Source: Apoda limacodes (lineage: Eukaryota > Arthropoda > Insecta > Lepidoptera > Limacodidae). Taken from it: 64,000 bases of DNA. The position numbers were made by a program, and so were the translations under genes. Positions 33,655 through 45,599 of the stretch are shown here, in pieces. Numbering within the stretch: position 1 is the first letter of the stretch; every line of letters starts with the position of its first letter. Under the pieces are notes generated by a model. That model saw only the letters and a program-made list of their open reading frames with translations. It had not been told where the DNA came from and did no database searches. Location: positions 14,384,001 to 14,448,000 of the forward strand of contig OX291551.1 of NCBI GenBank assembly GCA_946406115.1, in the 5' to 3' direction.

Positions 33655-33760
33655 AGTGCAACAAACTCTCTCTCTCAACTCTCGGTGGATTAAAATCAAA
33701 ACTACAGTCGCCATATTGAAATGGTGTAAACTTACAACGACACTAGCGACTATAAATATA
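33655..33760. mobile_element. Partial copy of the 133-bp MITE
   Basis: CAGTGCAACAAACT at the left matches the terminal repeat of 7436-7568, and AAAACTACAGTCGCCATATT then TTACAACGACACTAGCGACT match its interior. The right end is replaced by a TATATA tract. Confidence 0.6.
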
Positions 33761-33803
33761 TATATTGTATATATTATATCCTCTAGGTACTACACGCATT
33801 AAA

Positions 33804-34033
33804 TTAGGGTTCCGTTTGTTCAAAACATATTTCATTAAAAGTATTTATAAAGTTTTTAGATGACGCAATATAAAGATAATAATAAAGCACTTAGAGAAAA
33901 AAAAAACATAAATTTAGTGGCCAGTTTCATAAGAATCGATACAAAGACGGCGAAATTAATAGGCTGCAACATACAAACGGACATGACAAAACGATAAGGG
34001 TTTCGTTTTTGCCATGTGGCTACGGAACCCTAA
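33804..34033. mobile_element. 230-bp element with TTAGGGTTCCGT ends and TAAA duplication
   Basis: TTAGGGTTCCGT at the left and ACGGAACCCTAA at the right are exact reverse complements, and TAAA stands directly outside both ends. The interior keeps ACAAACGGACATGACAAAAC. It is a short relative of the GGTTCCGTACC family. Confidence 0.65.
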
Positions 34034-34486
34034 TAAAACGACAAAACAACGAAATGTCTTTGTCGCTAGCCAAGTCGAATTTGCGTAATTTATTTTATTT
34101 TAAATTCTTCCTGTAAAGATTAGCCGTACTTATTGTCAATTTGGTACTAGTTTAGATGTTTTAAGTAGAAAATTGACATTTAAAATACCAATATACATAA
34201 AATGCCAAAATGCCAAGTTACTATTTAAAATGTATACATAATATATATATATTTCGTCACATAAAAACTTTAGCATTCGTTTAAAACCTAGTGGTACAAA
34301 GCGGTGCAATTTTCATGCAAACTTTTTCCTCCTTTGAGAAGAGAAATCATCCCTATTAGGATGGTGATCTTCAAAAAAATGCTGAAACTCTTTACACCTT
34401 TATAAGATCGATTGTTCGTCCCCATATGGCCACATTGTAAATTACATTGAACTCGTTAGAGCCAATTTCGAGAACACAATTACAAA

Positions 34487-34514
34487 CATATATATATGTA
34501 TATATACATATAAA
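34487..34514. repeat. TA-rich palindromic microsatellite
   Basis: ATATATATGTATATATACAT, a self-complementary TA/CA tract. Confidence 0.8.
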
Positions 34515-34549
34515 TATTGCTCGTACAGTAGGTATAGGATACTGGTCTG

Positions 34550-34830
34550 GATTTAAGTAACGCTGGGAAAAGTAAATTTAAAACATGTAATTTATTTATT
34601 AAGTAATAAATTATTAGCATTTAACCAATTTACAATCTCAGATACGGTATCATTTATTTCTCAGAACCGTCAGCAAACAATAAATGATATTTATGTTCAT
34701 TATATTGCAGATCATTAATATGAGAAATAGAAAAGGACCAATATTTGTGCCTTCAGGGATTCCCATAATTACTCCCGATGACCTTACTCTCCCAGCTTGT
34801 CATTTTATATTTTTTGAAATATAAGCCTTT
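34550..34830 (-). pseudogene. CR1/Jockey-type reverse transcriptase fragment
   Basis: On the minus strand successive frames read IGKCKKAYISKNIK, GIPEGTNIGPFLFLI (from GVPQGSxLGPLLF), NDLQYNEHKYHLLFADG (catalytic FADD mutated to FADG) and INDTVSEIVNWLNANNLLLN. There is at least one frameshift between the second and third block. About 90 codons of the palm domain are left. It is older than the element at 8476-11440 and belongs to a different subfamily. Confidence 0.7.
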
Positions 34831-35330
34831 TTTACACTTTCCTATGTATCAAAACACTGCAGATGACAAGTCCGTTATTTGATAGGCAAAATTATCTTTT
34901 TAATCTTTTTTTGAATTGACATGTAAATACAATAAAATGCAATTAAAATACCTAAACATAAGCAGCACTAATAGACGCAAAATCACCCGCTGCAAAATAT
35001 CACGTACGAAACATGTACAAAATGACCGTACACGCCACAACCATTTCTTTAATTTGGTTACATTACAGTTTTGGATTAGCTTCTTCATAATATTTATATT
35101 CTTTTAAATAACGGACTGAAATGAGATCTATTATTATGTTTTTACCATTAGACAATAAGGAATTCCGGAATGTACGAGCTAACCTGTATGCCAGTAAACG
35201 TTATTAGATCGACTTGAAGGTTATTAATTATTTAACACAATTAACAGGAAGTTTGGATAATTTTAAAATACCATTGACACAAATCTTAATACCTACTCAA
35301 AAGTTTTACCATTTTAAAACGTAATTTTAG
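34831..35330. other. No recognisable feature
   Basis: AT-rich DNA between two retrotransposon relics. Opposite frames of about 62 codons at 34900-35107 show no domain. Confidence 0.4.
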
Positions 35331-35334
35331 ATAA

Positions 35335-35670
35335 CACTTGGTTATTTTGGTTCACTGCTGGACAAAAGCTTCCTCCACTTATTCTAGTCCTCTGCCTTCT
35401 TCCGCATCTAGCCACCACCGGCCTTTCTTTTAAAGTCGTCGCCCACGTTTCGCCTTCCGGTACGCAATCTCCATTCTAGGACACGTTTGCACTATCTTCC
35501 GATATGTTTATGACTCGTTCTCTTACGGATGCTCTCATTTCTCATTCGATCCTCAGAGACACTCCAAGCATAGCTCGCTCCACCGTGCGCTGTGCGACTT
35601 TGAACTTGTGAACTATATAGCCTTGGTGTAAGTGTCCACGTTTCGGCAGCGTAATTGATGAAATCTGGTT
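35335..35670 (-). pseudogene. RTE retrotransposon, C-terminal fragment
   Basis: The minus strand reads DYAAETWTLTPRLYS, then HKFKVAQRTVERAMLGVSLR, VRERVINISEDSANV and GETWATTLKERPVVARCG, corresponding to the end of RTE polyproteins ('YGAETWTLT', 'HKFKVAQRAMERAMLGVSLRD'). It has several frameshifts and stops. The same region is present on the plus strand in the copy at 38800-40110. Confidence 0.7.
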
Positions 35671-35679
35671 GTGCATTAG

Positions 35680-36265
35680 AAATAAACGAAACGTCATACT
35701 TCTGTAGTAAAATGACCTAAATTAAAAAGAAATTATAGAAGAAAAAAATTATATAAAAAACACAAAAAGTTTATTGGAAAATACAAAATTTGTTATCCCT
35801 ATGCTTGATTCATATAACTGTAAATATTAAACTACAAAACTATTAAATAGTAAAGGATTTAGTGAACTGTATGAATAACGTTTTTGCTGATATAGAGAAT
35901 AAACTTGCCGAAGGTATTTTCACCAGCTGTAACATTCCAAACAAATTCCTTTTTACATACTCTACCTAAGACACTACTTGGTTAAATGCTAATAATTTAT
36001 TTTTGTGCTCTTAGATACTGTAAGTAAAGCAGTGCCTGATATCCTTGTAATCTTTAGTTTATATAGCGCGCCTGGATGGCATAAAAGATTGAGAAATTGG
36101 CAAAAAATCTGAATGTTGTCCCCCACTTAAATAATATATGCTTTAATATATGGTTTGTAAATGGTATCATCGCCAAAGAACTAAAACCGACAATTGTTAC
36201 CTTACAGAGCGGTTCATTTACTGCCATTAATGTCTTAAATATAGAAAATACTAATAAAATAAAGG
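35680..36265. other. No recognisable feature
   Basis: AT-rich. No motif recognised. Confidence 0.4.
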
Positions 36266-36269
36266 ATTA

Positions 36270-37050
36270 AACTAGGTATCTTAATAAGTTTGAACTCTCA
36301 GCAAATTCGCAGTACTGCTATTAGAAATAATAAGGCTGCTGAAAATGCAGTTACAGCTCTTACCGCCTTCATTGTCGAACAAGTGGATCACAGAAATAAG
36401 TGCCTAGCTGTAAATCTTCGTCTAGAAAAAGCTTTCGATGCGGTATGTGTAAGCTTGAAAAATTTGTAATGGGTAATAAACCTTTATTCTTATTCAAACA
36501 AATACCTGAGTATAATAAAACACAAATTGAACAGAAAAAAATGAACTATTCGTACGTGGTAATCTAAACATAACATACTTCATCCCACAAGGCAGTGTCC
36601 TTGGACCAACTTTGTTTTTCATTTATAACAATGACCTTTGTAGATTGAAAATAAATAATTAATAAATATTTCTAAAACATATTACAATGCAATCGTGTTT
36701 TCTCAGAAAACTTAAAGTAAAGTTCATTCTGAAGCAGAAGCAGGAATATCAACTGATGCTAAGAAGCTAAAAGATAAACTACTCCACATATAATCGTACT
36801 AAACCAGTCAATGACTACAGCTGACCTATTCACCATACATAAAGTATTTAAACTATGTTAAGTTCTTAGGAGTGATGATAAGTCAAGTCTTTCCTGGTTT
36901 TAACAAATTGAAAAGTCAAAGGACTAGAAAACTGATGTAAGGAACGTTGCAACAAAACTCTTTAGTAAATAAATAGACAATTTATGTTAATCTAGCTCAA
37001 TCCATTTTTATGCCTGTCGATATGGGATGGAGCTGGTAAAACTTAATCTA
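36270..37050 (+). pseudogene. CR1/Jockey-type reverse transcriptase, strongly decayed
   Basis: Pieces in order on the plus strand: AVTALTAFIVEQVDHRNKCL, AVNLRLEKAFDAV (first catalytic motif with Asp changed to Glu, LEKAF for LDLAKAF), IPQGSVLGPTLFFIYNNDLC, SKVHSEAEAGISTDAKKLKD, YVKFLGVMIS and LSIWDGAGKT. Many stops and frameshifts separate them and the catalytic ADD block is not recognisable. It is a third non-LTR lineage in this window. Confidence 0.7.
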
Positions 37051-38145
37051 TGTAACTGTAAAGTTTAAAGGTCATGTGTTTGAACGCCCTTTAAATATTT
37101 AAAATTATTTTTAAATACCCTCTTTGGACTATTGTAAAATAATATAAATATATTCTAGTATTTATTTTATGTAGTTATGATAACTATTATTATCATATTA
37201 CATGACTATAATTTTCATTTACTCTGCGCCTCTGCGGTCTAATCATTAAATTGAAAAATGTTTTTATAAACAACTTATATAACCTTTTTAAAACTTTTCA
37301 AGTACCTCGGTCTCCAGGTTCTGACCTTAATATGATTATCATACACAAATCTTAATACCTACTTACAAAAAACAATGTTTCAATTGTGTTATGATTTGCT
37401 TATTATTGTCATATCAATTACTTTTATACTACTTTAGGTCACAACCACAAAATACTTCTACAGAAGAAATATTTGTTTTCTTTATACGTTTATCTTGTCT
37501 TTTGACTGTCAGAAAGTCCGCAAAGTCGTAAACGAGACTAATACACAATGATCTTACATTTTACCAAGAGTTGTATAAAACAAGTTCTATAAGAGTCACC
37601 GTTGCGACTATTATAAGATGATCATATAATTTTATCTTGTAAACGTTGTCTGAACTGAATTAAATGACAAAAGTATTATACGACTATACGTAAAATACTA
37701 TAAAATAGTTCCTTGAAATTTGAGAAATTACTTGATATTAATAATAATGAAATAATAAAATTTTATGTAGTGTCTTTTATAGGACAACTAGGTAGTTAAT
37801 AATTTGAAACCTTAAATCTTTTAAAACGTGTGACCAATATTTTAATTTCCTAGTTATTTTTGGCAACATGTTATCTAAATACCATGCACATTTCTCTTTT
37901 TGACAGATAAATATACAGTGACAAAACAGTGACGTATATTTTTAACTAAAAATATCAATTTAGTTAAATACATCAACGCAGTCGAGTGACGTCTGTGACG
38001 TTATTACTTTTACAGTCTATGAATGACGCTTGTTTTATAAGCTGCATCACATAAACCTAAAAGCGGTGCAATAATAGACTTTTTATGAGCAAGTGTGTGG
38101 AAAAAATAATTACAAACTGTTCTTTCTTGTTACCGTCAATTTATT
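37051..38145. other. No recognisable feature
   Basis: Very AT-rich. No coding or repeat signal recognised. Confidence 0.4.
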
Positions 38146-38146
38146 A

Positions 38147-38365
38147 AGGCTGGGTTGCAGCAACTAACTTTGACGTTAACTATAGCCGTCAAGTATCGGA
38201 GATGGTATGAAAATTCGCATAGTCAGCTATTTTTAAACTTTACAGACCCTTCGAAGTTCAGCAAAAAACTAGTTGGTTTAAAAATAGCTGACGACAGAAA
38301 TTTCCATACAACAACCCAATTTTGGCCACTGGTTAACGTCAAAGTTAGTTGGTACAATACAGCCT
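38147..38365. mobile_element. 219-bp MITE with nested inverted repeats
   Basis: Outer arms: AGGCTGGGTTGCAGCAACTA and AACTTTGACGTTAAC at the left mirror the right end (reverse complement AGGCTGTATTGTACCAACTA and AACTTTGACGTTAAC). Inner arms: GTCAGCTATTTTTAAAC and GTTTAAAAATAGCTGAC, an exact pair. The whole unit could fold into one long hairpin. The frame across it is not a gene. Confidence 0.8.
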
Positions 38366-38504
38366 AACTGTTATTAATTTACATTATATTTATTTTATTA
38401 CACGTATTAATTATTTCCTCTTGACGGCACTGTAACCACTATTACGGCTAAGTAAGAGCGGAACTCTTGGGCACAAGTGTTATGTGTGTGTAATTCTTTT
38501 AGAA

Positions 38505-38720
38505 TCCATACTAATATTATAAATGCGAAAGTAACTTGTGTCGGTCTGTCTGTCTGTTACCTCTTTATGCTTAAATCACTGAAATTTGGCATGGAGATAG
38601 TCTGAGACCCGGGAAAGGACATAGGCTACTTGGAAACGTCAAGTGTTAGTCGGTTTTTTTTATATTGAGGAGTTGCCGTCAAAATCCTACACCGATAACC
38701 GCATTTAGGGCGGGTGAAAT
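38505..38720 (+). mobile_element. Helitron-like repeat, 3' end truncated
   Basis: TCCATACTAATATTATAAAT at the 5' end, then CTGTCTGTTACCTC, GGACATAGGCTACTTGGAAA and TTGAGGAGTTGCCGT, and GGGCGGGTGAA where the end hairpin begins. The CTAG-T end is replaced by the start of the RTE relic. Confidence 0.7.
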
Positions 38721-38799
38721 GGTCCAAGATGCCAGAGCCGCCAGACGTACGTCAATTTCGCAAAGCTAATATTTTTCACCATACATATTTAGATAATAT

Positions 38800-40110
38800 G
38801 TAGGTAATAATCGACAACATGACGGCCAAAGAACCTAGAACCAAATTAACTCGACACTATACCGAGGATATCCAGGACGTCAGCCTGTATGAGATGAGAA
38901 TGGCCTTGAAGCATCTTAGGAACAATAAGGCAGCAGGCGATGGCGGAATTACGTCAGAGCTTCTTAATTACCTGTTATCCTCCAAGGTACGACGCCAGAA
39001 GCTTGGGGCAGAGGAGCCGTTATTCTTTTCCTAAAATAAGGAGACCTTATTGAAGAACTATAGACCCATTGCGCTTTTGAGCCATGTCTATAATCTCCAG
39101 GGTCATTACGAATCGCCTCGAATGCTGCAGGTTTGACGAATTCCTATACGCTTCGTCAGATTATACAAAAGATAAAAAAAAGGTATAATCGGCCTCTTTG
39201 CGTAGCGTTCATGTATTATAAAAAAAGCCTTCGATTCCATCGAGACCTGGGAGGTGCTACAATATCTCAAGCGGTGCCACACTGAAGATCGGTACATGTT
39301 TGTATGACAGAGCCTCCTAAACTGCGTTGGAAGATGTGTTTAAGCTTGGAGTGGAAAGGATATGGCGTCAACATAAATGGCGAGTACATCACTTACCTTC
39401 GATTTGCCGACGATAAATTAGTAATGGCAGAATCGCTGGAATATCTGGGCACGATGCTCCTTACAGGTTATAGCCTGAAAATCAATATGGATAAAACGAA
39501 GGTAATGTTCAATGTCCATGTCGCGCCTATATCGGTTTTTGTTGGGAACGCTACTCTCGAAATTTTCGACAAATACACATACCTAAGGAATGTAGTCCAG
39601 TTAGATAGGTTCAACTTTGAGAAAGAGTTTAACCGAAAAATCCAGCTTTGTTCGGCAGCGTTTGAGTAACTACGCTAACTCGTTTCGTCCAAAATACCTG
39701 TGTGTTGCCAGTGATGACTTACGGTACAGACACTTGGTCTCTAACTGTTGGCCTCTTAAATAAGGTTAGAGCCTCTCAGCAAGCTATGCTTTTTCTTTGC
39801 GCGATTAAATCAGAAACGAGCAAATTCGCAGAAGAACCAAAGTTACCGACATAGCTCAAAAAGTTAGCAAGCTGAAGTGGCAAAGGGCGGGCCAAATCAC
39901 TCGTCGAACCGATAATCGATGGGGAACAAAGATTCTGGAGTGGCTCCCAGGGATTGTAACGGCCTCCTTCTCCTGGACAGACGAACTGTTAGAATTTCGT
40001 TCAACGACTGGCCACTATATGTCACTGTTGCAAGCGCATAAAAATTTGCCGACGCGCTCGCACAGATGCGATGACCGACCGCTTTCATCAGAAATTACTA
40101 CCATTTGACC
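38800..40110 (+). pseudogene. RTE-clade reverse transcriptase, decayed
   Basis: Segments in order: MYEMRMALK-like helix with LRNNKAAGDGGITSELL, LLKNYRPIALLSHVYNL, KKAFDSIETWEVLQYL (first catalytic Asp kept), EWKGYGVNINGEYITYL, RFADDKLVMAESL (catalytic FADD kept), MDKTKVMFNVHV and NATLEIFDKYTYLRN, then LKWQRAGQITRRTDNRWGT and ILEWLPGI of the C-terminal zinc-binding-type end. A deletion removes most of the region between the RPIALL and KAFDS motifs, and another removes the RQGD motif; stops and frameshifts are present. The endonuclease is missing. Clade assignment is from recognised motifs. Confidence 0.8.
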
Positions 40111-40592
40111 ACTGAACACAGGCTAAAAAGTAAAAGCTCAATGTACGAAGTTCTTTGTGCTTCCCGTCCGTGCAAATTTAATATAAATAAATAATATCGT
40201 TACTTTAAACATCAGTTACAAAAATCTTCTCGAACTCGAACAGAACCAGATGATAATTACCTAATCTTAAGGATCCGTATATGTCAAAATCATCGATCAT
40301 GTTTGTCGATCTAGATCTGAGTTTGTATAGTAGTTGTATATTTAGTATTTAGTTTGTAAATTTTGTATACTTATGTTTTAATTTCAAATTGGTCTTAAAC
40401 TGAACGAGTGCTGCACAATGAAAACTGTATTGGAAAAACATAAAATTAAGTAGTAAAAACGTCATTGTGTATTAATTTTTAACCAAAAGCCAAGTTTTAA
40501 CTATCATGGATTTAAACAGAGAGAGACTTACTTCAGAAATAACGGATTTTTATAAGTATACTTCTAACCCTTAACTCAACCTTAACTTAGGA

Positions 40593-40738
40593 GCCATCCA
40601 TTTAATACTTCTCGCGCTTTTGTCATGCAAAGTGTGACACAGGCAATTTTTTCCTACTAAAACTGGAAAAAAAGCGTGACAAGGGGGAAGGGGGGTTTTA
40701 AAATTACGGAAATTTGTGTGACGTATTAAATGGATGGC
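40593..40738. mobile_element. 146-bp MITE with GCCATCCATTTAATAC ends
   Basis: GCCATCCATTTAATAC at the left and its exact reverse complement at the right. The interior has GTGTGAC-rich segments and a G-rich run (GGGGGAAGGGGGG). Similar 'CCATCCAT..A.TACGTCACAC' ends are widespread in insects, from memory. Confidence 0.75.
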
Positions 40739-40739
40739 C

Positions 40740-41450
40740 ATCAGGGGAAGAATTTTCGAATTTTTTTTTTAAATTAAACACTGCGTATGCAATTAAACCC
40801 CTATCAAAACACACGTATACAGATTTCAAGACGTGGGTATATACTTATAATTAAGTTGAAAAAAAATACATATTCACTTGCATCTATATGTAATAGTATT
40901 CAATGTTACTTATTAAGTTAAAAAACTACGTATTTACTTGCATCCATATGTAGCGTATTCAATGTTAGTCGCCGCATCTATATACCTAAAGAACCTATAC
41001 CCTACACTCCAAATTTTAACTTTTTGGACCCAGCATCCACGCAGTTCCTTTTTATAAGGTACCTGCCTAAATAACCAGATTTCTTGATTGACTAATATCT
41101 TTTTTACTACTAATATGTTCAAATAACTTTCTGTTTATATACATATACATCTATAATAAAAATATAGATTTTTACTCATTTCATTACCTATATAAAATTT
41201 TCTCCTCCTTCGTGGCCCCGGACTTGCTTGGTTACGGATACCTACATAATAAGGAGCTCTGCCTGACGGCTTAATGACTATTAATGGGACATTGAACCAG
41301 TTTTAAATAGGATAAATGAACTCAATGTCCGATATATGTGTCAAACAAGTTTTATATTGAATATATCTATCTATATACAATATTTACTACCTATATTTTA
41401 TACACAGATATTGATTTGAAATAGATATTTATTTACATATATTCATTTTT
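40740..41450. other. Short local duplication, otherwise unassigned
   Basis: 40880-40900 and 40930-40960 share ACTTGCATC(T/C)ATATGTA and TATTCAATGTTA, a tandem duplication with a 50-60 bp period. No gene seen. Confidence 0.5.
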
Positions 41451-41454
41451 ATTA

Positions 41455-42115
41455 CAATCGGTTTACCTAAGTACGCGAGTCCGACTGGCACTTGACCAGT
41501 TTTTTCTCTCTCAGAAACCTTTTCCTGCGTGTGTACAACAACTTACCTACCAAAATTTCATTACAATCGCTTTATCTTCAGTACGTGTGTTTCATAATAT
41601 GCGACAAAAATTACCGTATTTTAGGCATATTTTTTTATTGCATTGACTTAGAAGCTTAATTTTTTAATAACTTTTAATGACCTGAATCATAAATGATGAT
41701 TTTGATGATTGAGTCTTTGAGGGGTCTTTAGACTGACAGACAAATTTTTTTATAATGTGTTACAGTTTTAAATTAACGAATTTTGCATTATTCCCTATAC
41801 TTATGATTTTGAAGATCTTGCTTAGTCTCAAAATTCATGATTCTAGGATAACGGAAAGTACCCCATAAGTTTTTATTTGTGTGTGAATGCCAAAATATGC
41901 GACAAAAATGGTTTTTTTATTGCTTTGACTTAGAAGCGTGATATTTTAACATCTTCAAGGGTCCGTAGACCTTGGTATTTGTTATTAATTTCAACTTGAT
42001 ACTTTCACACGTTCCGAAGAAAAAGGGTCTTGACAGAAAGGCAGAAAGACAGACGGACAACAAAGTGATCGTAAAAGGGTTCCTTTTTTCGTTTGAGATA
42101 CGGAACCCTGAAAAA
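41455..42115 (-). repeat. Tandem and mixed copies of the GGTTCCGTACC / AAGTGCGAGTC families
   Basis: 41455-41590 is the minus-strand AAGTGCGAGTC arm with ACAATCGGTTTACC. 41605-41760 and 41895-41970 are two copies of a unit with ATATGCGACAAAAAT and TTGACTTAGAAGC. 42000-42115 ends with GACGGACAACAAAGTGATCG and ATACGGAACCCTGAAAAA. Confidence 0.55.
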
Positions 42116-42239
42116 ACTAATTAAAATTGCAGATATCTAAAAACATATGAATCGATTAAGTTTCAACCAATTTTCGTAAAAAGGGTTAATTTTGTAATTG
42201 TAATTCATTATAAAACTTTATAGTGATTTATAGAACACA

Positions 42240-42455
42240 CTTGCCTATTAAATTCCATAACACAATCTATAAAAAACGGACGGACATGAAGGACATGATG
42301 AAACTAAAAGGGTTTCATTTTAATTGCTTTTGCTACGGAACCAAAAAAATGGCAAATGAAAATATTAAAAATGTCTGTGATAGACGGACGGCCGCGCCGC
42401 CCGCCCGAACGGACAGCCGGACATGACACAACAAGGTTCCGCTACGGAGCGTTAA
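42240..42455. repeat. GGTTCCG repeat, diverged
   Basis: Contains AACGGACGGACATGA, GGGTTTCATTTTAATTGCTT, GCTACGGAACC and, further on, GACGGACGGCCGCGCCGCCC with AACAAGGTTCCGCTACGGAG. It appears to be two diverged copies in tandem. Confidence 0.5.
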
Positions 42456-42630
42456 AACTATTTAAAATAATGTTTTATAAATTCACGCGGCATCTGATAC
42501 CAAACTCGGTGCTCATTTCTTTTTTGCTAATTTTGTCGAGTTTTTGACAGTTTGTGGCCGCTTTATTTTTTAATGCTGTCGTCATGTGGCGTGCGTGATA
42601 GATGTTGCGCCAAAATTTCCTTCAGACGTA

Positions 42631-42758
42631 CAGTGCAACAAACTTTTCTGACCTGACCTTGAGTGTTTGGTCGCTAGTTTCCTTGTAAGTTCAGACTATT
42701 AATATCGCGACAGTAGTTTTAATTTTAGACCACTGGGTCAGAAAAGTTTGTTTTACTA
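42631..42758. mobile_element. 128-bp MITE, second full copy of the 7436-7568 family
   Basis: Ends CAGTGCAACAAACTTTTCTG and CAGAAAAGTTTGTTTTACTA, flanked by TA on both sides. The interior is inverted relative to 7436-7568 (GTGTTTGGTCGCTAG matches the reverse of CTAGCGACCAAACAC with one change). Confidence 0.75.
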
Positions 42759-42759
42759 T

Positions 42760-45405
42760 ATAGTACATTCGTACACCCGAAAAACATTACCCTCCTCTTT
42801 GGGAGTCTGGTAAAACTAACGAGGTAGGTACTATTATAATTAAGTTAACGATGACAGTCTTTTACAATTGGTAGGTTACTTGTAAATACATACATATTTA
42901 TTTTCCTTCTTACATATTTCAACTTTTATTAAACTTGTACAGGGCCGTAGTAAGTAAAGGTCGAGGGGGCGTGTTACAAATAAAGTAACTAATGTTACAA
43001 AGAGGTAGAGGTTGACTTGTTTTTGGACTACGCAAATCATATCCTTTGTACAAAAAAATGTAAATTATAAACAACTATTTTTGGGGGTTCTGGTTATAGT
43101 ATCGTCATGGACATTTTCCTCGAAATCTAAGTACCTACTAGCTTGGCTTAATAGACAAACGACAAAGTTGTTAAATGTTTTGAGGTAATTTAGGTTTTAC
43201 GTTAGGTGCATGGTGATTGTTAGTGTGTGATAGTGAGATGCTAAACTGCCTAAATAGTTTTAAAATACAAAAACTTATATTGCAAATTATCACGATATTA
43301 TTTATTATTAGTACATTATGATTCAAGAGAGCTAGGCTGCTCATTACAGACGAGGTAGTGGGTTGCAGCCCAAGCCAAAGGCGAGAGCGTAATTCAGCCG
43401 AGTTTGTATTGAGCAAAGATTTTAACACATTTGAAGGTCTAAATACTTAAATTTGTGTTAAACTGTTGTTTTTACAACATTATATTTAAGGGATTGATAT
43501 TTAAGGGAATCTAATAGTTTTGACGTTTTAAACAAACACGTTGGATTTATCCAAAAATAAGAATTTACTTCATAGGTTCTCTTCTGGCTAAATAAATTGA
43601 GCGAGTGTGTTACAAATTAAAAAAATCTGTGAAGTAAAAGGCACTTGTGCGATAATGACAATAAAATGGCCACAAATAATATGCTGAAAACAGTGCAGTA
43701 AAGGCTGCTTTATGAGCAAGTGTGTTGTAAAAAACCTAAATTTACTGAGATACTTTTGCAAAAGGTTTTTTATCCTAATAAAAGGGGGAAAAGACAAAAA
43801 TTTCCAGATAATATGTAAATTTAATAAAATATGGTCTCTCTCTTAACTCTTCTATGGTCGGTACTTTTAAGTACCTAAAACATTAAAATCACATTTGTTA
43901 TTATTCTACCTAATTTGTGAAATCTAAATTTTGCACTTTTCAAAAGTAGTAGTATACTTACAAGAAACAAGAAATCGAAAAGTTAGGGAAATGCTCTCTA
44001 AATGCATAGAATACTTTAAAAAAAACAATTAAATTTGATACTGACTTCATTTGCGTCTCATCTAATAACGCTTATGCTGGTATACACAAACAGACAGACA
44101 AACAAAGAACCTATTATTATAGTTTTATACAAAATACCAAAATCAAGTGTGGGTGATTATGTTGAAAATAATGTACTTATTACTGGCAATAATGCTGGTG
44201 ATATAGCTTGCGAATTATTTATTAAACAATCACTATGTGTAGAAAGTCTTTGTGTTCTTAGCACATAAGTAGTAAACAACAACAAAAAACAACTAGACCT
44301 TCATAAATCAATGAAGATTTACTAAATAAATGTACATAAAAATAATACATATTCAGACAGTCTCCTTAAAGGGAAGGTGTCTTCAAAGCAAAACAAGTTA
44401 CATATATCGACTTAGGCCATATCATCAGCTAAATTATAACTATATTTAATATTTTTATCCTTATAACGAAGCAAATCTTTCGAATAGGTACGTCTTTTCT
44501 CTGAAAATATAAATGTTAAAATTATTTTATAATGTAGCCAAATATTAAATTAAGACTAGTGCAAGTGGTGAACCAGGTAAACAAACTTTTAATAAGAATA
44601 TTAATATGAAAACTGAATTATGACATCTTGAGCATGCCCTGAAAAGTTTTGATCTGAAAAATTGGATGAAATTATACAATATGTAAGGTATGTCATCCTA
44701 AATCGTATCAATCCAATTTAGGACTTAATAGAATCGAAAGGTCGAAATCTTCTATATGTTGTTGGTCAGTTATCCTTTGTCATAGAACATCTTACGAGTA
44801 AATTGTTGTCATATATTGATGATCAATTTGTATAAGATCTGGAAAGTTTTATTTAAAAAAAAAATTAATTAAGAATCATCAATCAATCTATGATAAGAAT
44901 TCTATTTTGACTTTGGCCTTAGCTTTTATGTAACTGAATTTCATAAACAGTGTCATCTTCATGATACCTTTATTGTGTACGACGTAGTGGACGTCGTAAT
45001 AACCAAACTTGTTATTTCTAAGAAAAAAGACATCGATTTTCCTTTTTTCCTTATCATTTGTATTTTATATGGATTTATTTATCTACTTTATCTGTTAAAA
45101 GTTGTTAGACGCACAGACTTATTTATCTTACTGCTTTCGTTATCTTACACCCTTTAAAGTTAAATCTGAAAAACATATGTCTTACCGATGTTGACTCCTA
45201 AGGAAACCTACGTGCCAAGTTTCAAATAAAATAGCTATGTAAGTAGGTACCTAGTTGCGCAAATTTTGTGATCAGTACGGAACTAATTTGGATATTTATT
45301 ATTTCGATTGCGAATTTATTTAGACAGTATAATGTATAACATCACGGATTTGATCGTCAGAAGTAGCAACTAATGGATCATAATGTAGAAAACAGCCTCT
45401 TTTCT
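42760..45405. other. Unassigned AT-rich DNA
   Basis: No gene, RNA or transposon recognised. A minus-strand frame at 43171-43428 contains NSAELRSRLWLGLQPTTSS, which I cannot match to a family; plus-strand frames at 44035 and 44975 show no domain. Confidence 0.4.
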
Positions 45406-45407
45406 TT

Positions 45408-45590
45408 AGTTCTGCGTGACATTGTGGTAAGCCATAACACATCGCCATAACACTACTTTTGATATAGTGCATCTGGACAAAGGTGGCTTGGCTTTATATT
45501 TAATTATAAATCACCAGATTTAATGTAAAAAGTGGCAAAATGAGGAACTCGAAACCAAATTATATAAACCCGCTTGCTAGTTCTTAACTA
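45408..45590. repeat. Diverged dispersed repeat, paired with 1128-1290
   Basis: Same ordered blocks as 1128-1290 (CTGCGTGACA, GTAAGCC, ATAGTGCATCTGGACA, AATTATATAAACCC). Confidence 0.45.
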
Positions 45591-45599
45591 ACTAGTGTA

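Noticed and set aside
43171..43428. Minus-strand frame with NSAELRSRLWLGLQPTTSS, possible host exon
   Set aside because: No family recognised, no splice sites in frame, and the rest of the frame is AT-driven composition.
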